Shown here: positions 37,114 through 47,395 of the stretch, in pieces
How positions within the stretch are numbered: the stretch's first letter is position 1
Layout of the letters: the number at the start of each line of letters is the position of its first letter
Assembly: GCF_000264905.1 (NCBI RefSeq)
Contig: NW_006763132.1
Span: 1,643,870 to 1,707,869 of the forward strand
Source: Stereum hirsutum FP-91666 SS1
Lineage: Eukaryota; Basidiomycota; Agaricomycetes; Russulales; Stereaceae
Direction of reading: 5' to 3'
Length of the DNA: 64,000 nucleotides
The notes under the pieces: model-generated
What the model was told of the DNA's origin: nothing
What the model saw: only the letters and a program-made list of their open reading frames with translations
The model's database searches: none
Translations under genes and position numbers: made by a program

Positions 37114-38640
37114 TCAACCCTTGACCAGAGACGCTATTTTATCCACCATATCTTCCTGCCCAACCTCTTTCGCCAGAAAGGACAAAAGAGACTCGTACTC
37201 ATCTCCATCATCCTCCCCATCCGAGTCCTCTTCCAACACACGGCCAAGGCAGACCGAGTTTGGACCCATGTTCAGATGTCCACCTGTAGGATCAACATTG
37301 AACTTCTTCATCTTCAACAAAAACTGGACGAGATCCGTGGCCACCTCAGCGTCCGCCTCTGTAAACTCTGGTTTCTCTTCCGAGCCCGAGTCAACATCCA
37401 TCTCGTCGTCCTGTGTCGCTTTCTCCTTACCCTTGCCCTTGCCCTTTGCCTTGCCCTCAGCCTCTGCAGGTTTGCCGAGTCTGACAAACATAGGATCGAA
37501 CCCGAAGTTCTCGTATTTCGCACTCGCGAGGCCCACGACGAGACCGAGCAGGCACTCCGGCTCCTTGACGAAATCGAAAGGCTGAGCGCGCAGAGTGCCC
37601 ATCCGGTCGTGGTACCACAACGATATGGTGAACTCATTGATCATGACCCCGCTCGTCCAAAGGCGGGCTTCGCTCTCGAAGGCCTGGGAGGCGTAGTGCT
37701 CCGCGAGCATTTCTGGGGTGTAGCGTTTATGCTGTCTAGCGCGATACTCCGAAGACGTGAGACGATCGTAGTCGACATCCTCCTCTTCCTCCTCCTCTTC
37801 GGCGTCTTCGCCAGAGCGCTCATCCTTCTGACGTGGTGGAATGCCAAGGTCATCCTCGTCCGAGTCTTCGTCAGCAGCCGCTCGATGTTTCTTGTTCGAA
37901 GATGGTGCTTCAGGCGGTGGTGGTGGCCCTCGGCGCGGGATCGGGATCGGCTCCGAGGTAGTTATACGCGCAAACATCACAGGTGAAGTCGGAAGTGTGC
38001 TCGACCCCGACAACGGGTCAATGTCCTCGTACACGAAGTACGCGAGCACACTGTTCCAGAGCACAGGCATGTCCGCCTGTTTCGCTGTGGCCTTCCTGGT
38101 CGATGGCAAGTTCGCCGCCGCGATGACTTCCTGTAGTCGGGGGAAGATGAGTCTGCTGAGCTCGGTGGTGAACGGCTTCCTGCGCTCGTCGAGAATGTAC
38201 GGTGCCTTCGAACCACTTTCATCCAAGACGTACCCGGACGAAACACGCTGTATCTCGTCCTCCAGCCAGAGTTTCTTCATCGCAGAAATATAATCCATCA
38301 TAGCCTGCGCACAAAGCCCCGCGAAGAAAGCCTGTCGTGCTTCCGGGTTCTTGTGCAGGATCTTGTAGCGGAGGAGTAATTCTGGGAGCAGTTTGAAGGT
38401 CCACTTGTCGAGATGGAGTTTTGCGGAATCAAAGCCCCAGACTGTGCGTATGAAGTCGAGAGCGGGGATGTCGAGGGAGAAAGTGTCGGTGTCATCGGAA
38501 GAGCCTTGGGGGTTTTCGGTGGCGGCAGAAAGGGCGTCGCGTTTCTGAGCTGCGGTGGGCTCGCTGGGGACTGGGGCTGATGTGCATTTGAGCAGAATTA
38601 GCTAGTGCGCGACATACATTCAAAGAAACGTACCACTCAT
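37114..38640 (-). CDS. FunK1-type N-terminal domain protein without kinase domain
   Basis: Seen: exon 1 is only 7 nt (38640..38634, ATGAGTG), exon 2 runs 38576..37114 (489 aa). Residues about 40-130 are helical (FIRTVWGFDSAKLHLDKWTF, FPRLQEVIAAANLPSTRKA). An acidic, disordered stretch follows (DEDSDEDD; a run of Glu), then SEARLWTSGVMINEFTISLW and YHDRMGTLRAQPFDFVKEPE, LLGLVVGLASAKYENFGFDP, which match the beta-rich region that precedes the kinase in FunK1 proteins of Agaricomycetes. The protein then turns Lys/Glu-rich and stops; no kinase motifs follow in any frame before the next gene. It is either a standalone regulatory form or a truncated gene. Shares a 369-bp divergent promoter with PCC1. 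Confidence 0.68.
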
Positions 38641-39009
38641 GTTGGCAAGCTTAGGCGACAGGTGTTACTAGAAATTGTGGCGTAGCGTAGTGAGCCAGGA
38701 AAGATCAAGTCAGTGGTCAGAAGTGAGTAGAGTCGCGTTGATGAGTTCAATCGCCTCAGAGGTGGTCAGTATATATAGTATTTGAGAACAAAGCGCGTTC
38801 AAGCTTTGGCACACCCGAAGCGGGGAACAAAGGCGCACAGAACAAACAACGCGTTGAACGACACGGCGCTTGTTCCCGATGTTGTTTCTCCGTCACTCGG
38901 CAACATCCGTCACCGCCGGCCCGGCGGCACAGTGTCTTTGATCAAGTTTGCTTTGATCCACGACGGTCTCGTTCGTTCGTCACCCAAATTGAAAGGAGGA
39001 GTGTACGAG
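38641..39009. promoter_or_regulatory. Shared divergent promoter, FunK1-type gene / PCC1
   Basis: 369 bp between start codons. A TATATATAG-like stretch lies near 38,770. Otherwise nothing distinctive. Confidence 0.4.
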
Positions 39010-39468
39010 ATGGCTTCTCAAACCGCAAACGAGACAGACTGGCACAACATGTGAGGGTCCCGTACCCATCTCCCCGTCCCTCCCACACACACACTCAATA
39101 AACAATTCTCCTGGTCCCCCCATCCCCAATTTCCAAAGAACCATCCGAATCCCCTTCGCCACAAACAAACATGCCACCATCGCCAAACAAGTCATCGAAG
39201 TCGATCGAGAGCTTCAACCTCATGCCGTGAAGCGAGACCTATCCGTGGAGGGCGACGTTCTTATTGCGTAGGTCTTTCCATCCATACGTATGCGCTCAGG
39301 TTGGAGTCATTCAATAACGAACCTCATTGTGGCGGCTTGCATAGGACGTTTTCGACGCTGACGGTGCGACTTGCTCGATTGACGCTCAATGCGTTTTTGG
39401 AGAGCGTGGATCTCATTATCCGAACCATTGGGGAGTTTGGTGAAGAGGCAGAACGGAGACGGTCGTAG
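39010..39468 (+). CDS. PCC1: EKC/KEOPS complex subunit Pcc1
   Basis: Seen: three exons, 39010..39050, 39139..39267 and 39345..39468 (97 aa). Sequence fits the small Pcc1/CTAG fold: TIRIPFATNKHATIAKQV, VDRELQPHAVKRDLSVEGDV, LIATFSTLTVRLARLTLNAF, ESVDLIIRTIGEF. Known: Pcc1 is the dimerising subunit of KEOPS, which makes the t6A37 modification on ANN-decoding tRNAs and affects telomeres. Length matches the family (about 90-120 aa). No signal or membrane segment. Confidence 0.9.
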
Positions 39469-39819
39469 TGCAGGGCCATAGGAAGCGCGGGTAGATGTGT
39501 CCTCTCCGGTTGGCCCACTTACTACTGGCAGGGTTGTATCAATGAAGTCTAAGAGATGCCGGAGGGCACACAATAAAATGTAGCATTAGCCGGTCATGAG
39601 CCAAAGTTGCGAAAGATTATGCTTTCGATTTTACTTTCGACTTCTGATACAAGATTTCGGTGGCGATACATCTGGGGCGACAGCCTACAACACCATAACA
39701 TCGTAGCACTACATCTTTGTGTTCAAGTTCAAGTTCATTGCCGAACGTCCGTGGCTCCCTATTCGTCTTCTCTGCCCCCGTTATGCATCACTGTCCAAGA
39801 AATGTTTTTGAGTGGACGT

Positions 39820-41611
39820 TCACTCCGCCTTGGCCTCCTCTCCGTCCGCGGCGGCCTTCTTCTTGTCCTTCTTCTTCGGCTCTCTCAGCTTCTTCGTCAG
39901 GAGCTCCTTCAGCTCGGCATCCTCGAGCTCCTTCTCGGTCTTGACCAACTCGGGCTTGTACCATACTGGAGGGTGGGTAAGGAGAATGGGACCAGCAGGG
40001 AGGAGAGCGATGGTGAAGTGGAAGCCGGCGACGAAGGTGTTTGAGGGAGTGTAACTGTTATTATGGGCACACAACAAAAAGTACCAAGTTAGCGGTCGTG
40101 AACAGTGGCATGAAGAAAGAGCATAAACGTACATGACCTCGTAAGGCTTGACGAGGGCATGCTGGACGGCCTCCTGCAAACCCATACGAGCCCTCTTCTC
40201 ATCCTCCAGTACACGAACGTTGAAGGGGAAATGTCCGGCCTTCTTTTGCACCTCCGAGAAGACAGCACGCGATGTCTTCATTTTTAGCTGGTAGGTTACG
40301 CTCGCCTCTCTCTGGTAGATCGTCGTCCGGGACTCCTCCAACCGTGCCTGTAAGACAACAGCCAATTTAGTTGGTGATGGATGAGAAGTAGTATGGATGA
40401 CGACGCACCTTGCCGTCTTCGCCGCTCGAGATGAGGATGTCCATGCCGTAAACCTCGTTCTCAGCAAAGGTGGCAGCCTCGAAGTCCTTCTTCTGCCCTT
40501 CCGAAGGGTTGAGGATGATGCGCTTCTTGCCATCGATGACGTTTTGCGATTGCTGGCACGACAACATTCCTATGCACCCAGCGTCAACATCCTCAACGAA
40601 AACACACTTAGTATTCAAAATACTCACCCTCGACAGGCTTGCAATCCCACGCCTGAGCGACCTTCGCCACCGCATCCGTCACCGCCCAGTTCTTGTTCCC
40701 GACCTTGATCAACCGCATTGCAGCCTCAGCCGCATGCCACGCCGCCTTGATCACATCGGCCTGGCGCCCAGTGACGGGTTCTGACTCTGAGGCTCCAACG
40801 ACGATCGTCTCAGCGCTGATGGAGGCAAAACCGTCGATGTGGGCACCGGTGTGGAGTTTTACGACATCGCCCTTGGCGAGGACTTGGGAAGAGAGGGGAT
40901 CCGAACTGTGGCGTTATGATCCATAGACGAGTGGATACGGTGAGGAAGGTGAAAAGCCACGGTGTGGTAGGGCGGAGGGATATGGTTCAAAGGAAGGGAG
41001 GGGTCGCGTGAGTTCCTTTTGTCGAACATGGAGACGCACGAAAACTTACGCAAGTGGAGAGAAATGGGCGACACAGTTGTTCACGGATACACTTGTGGGG
41101 AACGCAAGACCTGTGGAGTGGAATAACGCCGTCTGTCAATTTTCAGGCCCCAATTCAACCAGTGGAAAACTCGCGTCCCATGCAGAACATAATCAAAGCT
41201 AGAGAAAATAAAGGCAACGGCCAGAAGACGTACCTTTGCTGATCTTGACACCCTTTACAGACTTGTTATATACCGATCCTGTCCCCTCTTCGATCAATTT
41301 GTCTCCTTCGGTGCAAATGTCGATGACCTTCGCGCCCTCAACGGAGAGCTCAACGAGCTTTTTCATGACATTGTTGACGATGTCAGCTGCAGCCTATAAT
41401 CACCCATCGCATCCGAAGATCAAGATATTCCATCCAACGATTAAATGAAGAGCAAAGAGTGCGAAAGCCGATCAGCTCTAGACTTCAAAGCGAAAATATG
41501 AGATTGAACGATTGGACAGACTTTGTATTTTGTGATGTCGGCCTCAGCGGTAGAGCGAGGCTTCTCAACGGCGGGGGGTGGAACTTCTGGAGCTTTTTCG
41601 GTGTCGGACAT
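39820..41611 (-). CDS. EBP1/PA2G4-like protein (M24 methionine-aminopeptidase fold)
   Basis: Seen: seven exons, 41611..41522, 41393..41234, 41110..41050, 40905..40628, 40569..40409, 40347..40133 and 40054..39820 (399 aa). The pita-bread fold is seen from [16 protein letters not shown] through [79 protein letters not shown], and [18 protein letters not shown]. The C-terminus is Lys-rich ([20 protein letters not shown]). Known: PA2G4/EBP1 is a catalytically dead relative of methionine aminopeptidase 2 that binds rRNA and 60S subunits near the peptide exit tunnel. Metal ligands are replaced ([10 protein letters not shown] instead of the usual D...D pattern), which supports the EBP1 assignment over an active peptidase. 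Confidence 0.9.
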
Positions 41612-42337
41612 GTTGAAAAGTGGGTGGGTGGGTGGTGGTTGAAAAGAAAGGTAGGTGAGCGTGCAGAAGCCGAGCTCGAGGAGTGATGAGGTCAAGATGA
41701 GATCTGACTTGATCGAACCGCGACTCGCGACGTAACTATAACTTTTCCCAGCCGTTTCTTTACATGCGTTGTGCGAAACAGTATTTTATTGTATCACTGC
41801 CCCATTAGATGAGGGCTTCATGCACCCGTTCACCATCCTTCTTTGAAGGCAGGTCTCAATCCAACGCCCGGCGTTCTCAATCTGGTTACGCACATCCCAT
41901 GTTGGACCTCGCGAAAACCGAGGCTCAAAACAAACAAATTCTGTCAAGATTAATTCGGTTTCGATTCAAATAAAGAAAGCGGAACAGCAATCGTTGACAG
42001 TCAAGATAAGTAGTAGATGTGAATAAGCAATATTATGTACCATTGGTATACATCGCGCTCCAAAAGAAGTGTCCGATCATCCGCAAAAAAGTTGCAGACC
42101 GCACCAAGCATAGGACGAGATGAACTGGTACAGGGTGGGGTATGTCAGTAGAAGGGGAATAGTGTGTGATGGGCTGAGGGTGAATATGTACAATATGCAG
42201 ACGGAAATGTATAACGTACGTAGTCTATATACGATGCCAAACGCCAAATGTCTTCTCCATCCCCTGAAGTCCAGTGTCCAAGCACATCAACGCTCGCCCG
42301 AAGCAACTATATAGAAGAAGGCCACCGAAGATGAAAG
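41612..42337. other. Intergenic between EBP1-like and methyltransferase genes
   Basis: 726 bp with no recognised gene. Left part should contain the EBP1-like promoter, right part the methyltransferase 3' UTR. Confidence 0.45.
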
Positions 42338-44599
42338 CTACGACCCGTTTAGGATGGGTGCAGGCTGATGCGACGGGTCCTTCCAGGCCACAAAGCCCCT
42401 CACACAACGACACACGTCGTCGGGCGGTTGCGACTGATAGGTACCATGTCCAGAGAAGCTATTTCGCATGCCATCGTTGGGGCCAATCGGTTCCATCCGC
42501 ACGCGATCTCGCCATACTCGCCAGTCGGGAGGCTCGCCTGGAGGTGTGCTCCAATGTAGCGTCGACTCGACGATGCCGCGCATGTCTACCCTATCCGCCA
42601 TATCGCTATAAGAAAGTACATGTGATCAGGAAGGAGTGGACAAAAGAAAACGATAGAATATACGCACTTCTCCCAATTGAGCCAGGCAGTCTCAAACTCG
42701 TCCCGAGCGGTATTCTTTTTCGACCGGTCCATCGCCATTCTCGAGCCCATCTCATCCTTGTCCAACACCGGGGTGATCATCGGCCCCTTCCCATACATCT
42801 TCTCATACGCCTCCCATATAGCCTCCTTGCACCCCTTCACCATCTGCACCATCCTCTCCAGATGCATCGGCGCCCACGTCCAAACGAAGCTCGACGACTG
42901 CGGTAACGACGATGACGAATTGTTCGCAGACGTAGATGCCGACGCGAGCGGTTCGTCCTTGACCGTCGCACGGCGGAGAGTGCGATACGGCGCGGGGTCG
43001 ATCTTCTGCCCGAAGCGAGAGAAGGGGACTGGCGTACAATCGCGGTCCTCGCTACGCTTCCCGCTCGATCTCCGACTCTCACTCACACTCATCGTCCGCC
43101 CGAACGATGTCCGCCCCGATTTTCTTGGACCAGTAGCACCAGACGACGCCCATGTTTCCCTGTCCATCTCGGCTTCTATTTCCGTGGCACCGACCCTCGG
43201 TAGTTGAATCTCCATCGCCGGTAGTGCCCTGTACTCCTCGAATATCGTCGAGAGATACAGTGGGAGGACGTTCGTCGTTTTGCTTGCCAAGAATCGCATG
43301 CTCAACATCTCCTGCCATGCAGCCTTGAGCTTCGAGTGATCGAGCGGATCGGCGACACCCTCTATGAAGCCTTCGTCGTCCGGCCCCATGCCTACTCCAG
43401 AGAAGCTATACCGTAGCGAGGTATCCAGTGGTGACACCAAGTTATGCGAGTTATACGAGGACTCTTGAGAGGACGACTTCGTGCGCATGAAATTCAACTC
43501 ATACTCGCGAGATGACGGTTGGGAGAATTGAGTAGAGGTGGCGGTAGGCCCGGTTGTGGCAGTGGGCGTGCGGTTGTAGATGAAGTGTTGATCGTCACGA
43601 GGATCTTGACGGCGATGTGAAGAATCCGGTGAATCGAAAGACCAGTTGGACTCTTGGGATTCTAGGGAGGAGGGCATCGTGCTGCCACCCGCGCCGAATG
43701 TCAAATCCCCGAGGTATCCAGCAGAAGGGGGTGGCGAGGTCTCTTCTGGTGGCCCACCTGGGAAGATGAGATCTTCGTCGAGGAGCTGCGGAGCATGTTA
43801 GCATAGGTTTGGGATACACGCAAAGGGCGGTAGTACCTCTAAGACGCCCGAAGGTTTTAAAACCCGGTATACTTCCTACTCGTCGCGCGCGTCAGTTTGA
43901 CTATGGCAAGCGCCAGATATGATCACTCACTTCGAGCATGTACTGCCATTCGGACTCCGGCACACCCAGGCCGAGGTACGATGCCCTGACCATGTCGAAA
44001 TAGTTGTCGTCGAAGGCAAGAGGCTCCAAACTGTAGCAACCGCGGATAGCCGGGGTCAGGACCAAGTAACGCGGGACGTGCAAATAAAAGCTTTCACTCA
44101 CATATCACCTTTCACCCAATGCACTCGTCCCGCAATGTCTGCTGTGCTTGCAAGTCGATTAATCTTCGGTTGGACGTCGTACAAATCCATCCCGATCACG
44201 ATGGAATCCTACAGCTCCGTCGAAGAGGGGTTTTGAACAACGGAAGCAAAATAACGAGGAAGTATGGAACGGTAACGCACGGGATACTGCCGCGCATAGC
44301 AGATAGACCAATAACCGCTTCCGCATCCAAGGTCGAGAACTCTTTTGGGAGGAGTCTCGAATTGATGAATGGTCAAGCCTTTGGTGAACTGCGTCAGGAA
44401 CTTTGTGTCCCATATTCCGCTGGACGATTCGCACAGAATAAATCAGTGACGGATGACGTTCGAGGAGTGAACGAACGCACAAGTCAACCACACTCGTACT
44501 GTGCTTCAGTGGATATTCAAACCGTGCCCTTTTCCGATCTTTCGCGGAAGGTACTTCAACCTCCTTGACCTGCAGGATCGCGTCCGGTGCGATCGTCAT
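42338..44599 (-). CDS. SAM-dependent methyltransferase with long disordered insert
   Basis: Seen: seven exons, 44599..44481, 44419..44281, 44208..44102, 44030..43931, 43875..43837, 43785..42668 and 42605..42338 (629 aa). The class I fold shows motif I RVLDLGCGSGYWSICYA, motif II DSIVIGMDLYDVQP, GRVHWVKGDI, motif post-II FDDNYFDMVRASYLGLG, and motif III EEVYRVLKPSGVLELLDED, residues about 55-200. About 370 residues follow, Ser/Thr/Pro-rich and poorly structured, with two helical islands (LKAAWQEMLSMRFLASKTTN; FETAWLNWENDMADRVDMRG) that probably belong to the domain C-terminus. This layout is common among uncharacterised Agaricomycete methyltransferases, some likened to LaeA; the substrate is unknown. 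The frame is open a little upstream of the chosen ATG but contains no earlier Met before a stop; an unseen 5' exon is possible. Confidence 0.78.
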
Positions 44600-45080
44600 T
44601 TCTGGAGAGTCCTGATTTACGCCTTTCGGAAGGCGCGGTACAGATGCAACAATCGTCTTGGTGAAAGGTATAGATATATGTGGGGTAAGATAGCGCAGTC
44701 AAGGCTGGACGTTGGTGGTTCAAGCGGAAGCAGAGGAGCAGGTTAAAGCATCACAAGCGCCTAGCGTGCTTGTGGGTTCTGTAACGAAATAGATTCGCGC
44801 GGAAAATGTGGACGTCTATGCTGGTCAGAGGTCGTCAGGCCTCGGATAGCTGGCGAAGGAGAGAAGGGGAGCGGAGCTGGGTTGAAAGAAAAAAATACAA
44901 ATAATATAAGCGAAATGGGCATTGCGGCATGGCCGTGACCGCGCGAGGGACAAATTCGATTATTTCCAGATCTGCCAGTCGCCGCGCGCGATCTCCGGGG
45001 TCCTCCGCTACCGCTCACACGCGTCGAGACCGGTCGAGTCCACCGTTCAAACCGTCTCTCCACCGTCATCGACGACGACG
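44600..45080. promoter_or_regulatory. Shared divergent promoter, methyltransferase / NDUFB8
   Basis: 481 bp between start codons; no clear TATA box. Inferred from gene arrangement. Confidence 0.4.
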
Positions 45081-45691
45081 ATGAGCTCCGTACAACGCAT
45101 CGCGCGCGCTCGAAGCGCTCTCAGAGCCAGAAAACTTGCTTCCTCATCATCTCTGTTGCGAACATATGCCACCCGCTCGCCAGCCACTCTCGACAAGCCA
45201 GAGGAAGACCCGCTCCTGAACGGCTATCCCCAGCTGCCAAACGTCTCCCGTCAGAGTCTGCCCGCCACCGGATGGTGGGACGTAGCGGCAAGGAGGAATA
45301 TGGGTGATACTGTGCGTTAATCTCGAAATATGGAATCATCTCCCGTTCATTCACAGCTTGGTATACAGCTGCACGAACAGGAGGAGCTGTACTCTATGCA
45401 GGGCCCCGATCTTCCACTCGTCCCTCCTCAGCAAGCCGCCCGACACTTTGCCGTCGCTTGCGGAGTCTTCTTCAGCATCGCCATGCTCTGCAAGTACGGC
45501 CTCACCCCAGAACGGCCGTCTGTCCCGAGGGAATATCCGTATGAGGGCTTGGTGAAGGAGCTTGGTGGTTTGGAGGCGAACAAGGTGCGTTAACGACCGC
45601 ACATACATCTCAGACTGTCCGATCTCACGCGGTGACCTCGACGCCACCGCCCCAGGCAAATCCAGAAAAGAATGACGAAGATGAGGAGTAA
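45081..45691 (+). CDS. Complex I subunit NDUFB8-like
   Basis: Seen: exons 45081..45311, 45369..45584 and 45656..45691 (160 aa). The Arg/Ser/Ala-rich N-terminus (IARARSALRARKLASSSSLL) is a mitochondrial presequence. Then EEDPLLNGYPQLPNVSRQSL, GWWDVAARRNMGDTLHEQEE, the family core, and one transmembrane helix (HFAVACGVFFSIAMLCKYGL). The acidic tail is short. Known: NDUFB8 (ASHI) is an accessory subunit of the distal membrane arm of NADH:ubiquinone oxidoreductase. Length fits. Confidence 0.88.
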
Positions 45692-47395
45692 CTGGTGTAC
45701 CTTGACCAAATCCCACTTTGTCAGTGCATACGCGCAAGCGTTTGATTGTGAATTGTCTGGGCCTACAGCGTCATCTCGAGCGACCCCAGATACCCCTCGC
45801 CATCCCTCTAAGGCCGACCAAATCCACTCCTTAGCTGAATGTTACCAGAATATCTCACATCGCGGGGATTCAACATCATAGTATCATATGGCCTCAGAGC
45901 CCAATCTTCCGTCTTATCGGTCCTCTGACAACATCGTTCTCTGCCTCGGAAAGTTCTCTGGTTAACGGCTTCCGAACGTCGCCGTCGCTGGCCCCCGGAA
46001 GTATTGACACTCTGAACTGATACGCGACCTCGAAGTTCAGATACTGTCACCTTGGAATCCTTGTCAGATGTGTGTCAAGCGCCTTGCGCCTCTGCGCGCT
46101 TCATTTTCCAAGCCCCTGACCATCTACAGACAATACTGAAAGTTTACCCTGGGTATGTCGAACTCAAACCCTTCTTTTTGAGCCTTCTTAATCTGGCAGA
46201 CTACTGATTTTTGTCCATTCTGTTGAGGTCATGGGTCGTTCTATGGTATAGCACACAAAGTTTGGCCTCTGATCATCACTGGAGCCTGTTTCGAGAGTAG
46301 ACTTGTTCGAAGATGTGAACGTATTCCAACTCAGCTTCACGTCGAAGTTCGAACGTCGTCCTTCTAGATCTGTCCAATCGTTTTTATCTGTTTGTAAAAC
46401 ATCATCCGCCACTACGTCACGCGTCAAGCTTCCCACAGGAACCTCTCGAGCGCGTATACGAGCGTGTCACTTTGTAAATGGCATTGGATCAGACGTCGCG
46501 CGTCAGCCAACGCTCTTCCGTCGCGTAGACATGACAACGCAACGCAAGAAACCACCGCGAAGTATGGCGTATGACGCGGTACACATTCGATGAGATTCTC
46601 AGGTTCGTAATTGTGTCGCTGAAGGTGTCAGTGTGATACCGCCCCTGTAATAGCCTTCCCTTGCAGGTCCATCAAGCCACATATTCCACAGAATTTCTTC
46701 ATTGCATCCACATTCCAACTCTCATTAATACTCAGCTCTCGTTAGCACGGGCAGGATCTCATCCGTGCGTGCCTCCCGCAGCAACCAATCACAAGACGGT
46801 TCGCGTCCCCGTCCCAGCCCTTCCCATCAGAGTACTAGCCCGACTCGTTCATCCACCAGGAAACTCCATCCTCCGACTGCTTGGCTGAATAGACGGATTG
46901 AGTTGCTCGTTCCTGTTCTCGCGCATGCGACCCGTCTTCTAATTCCCGGCTCGGACGTGAACTTTTTGTGAACTTCATCCTGCGACTGATGTGGTTCTGG
47001 AACGATATGCAGGCCGGAGCAAGTTGTCGGTACGGTCTTGACCGTGGGGAGGTTCGTTTCGATTGGAACGAGGCGACGGAAAGACAGGTTTATTCAGGTC
47101 CGGAGCACATCTTACACCGCTTGAGTGATCGATCCAAGTGGGTCCATATTTGTGCGGTGAAAGATCTGATACAACATCACTCACTTAGGCGCATGAAGTG
47201 TAACCGTATCACATCTACGAATACAGCCTGCAGCTTTTATATGTGAGCGTATACAGGAGGACGTATGCATCATTATGAGGATAAAAATACAGCAATAATA
47301 TTCGTGACTAAGATACACCTGTCTCGAGCCCTTACGAACGTTCGTCTCAAGGTCCTGCGCATCCCGCCAAACCCGAAGCCATCACGGCACTGGTA
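45692..47395. other. 1.7-kb intergenic stretch, no recognised gene
   Basis: Several 60-110-codon ORFs exist, none with a family signature. I could not join them through good splice sites. Right end should contain the RAD2 3' UTR. Confidence 0.4.

Noticed and set aside
36916..37986. Open frame of 356 codons on the + strand
   Set aside because: Antisense to the FunK1-type gene, whose splice-joined frame has a family match; the + frame has none.
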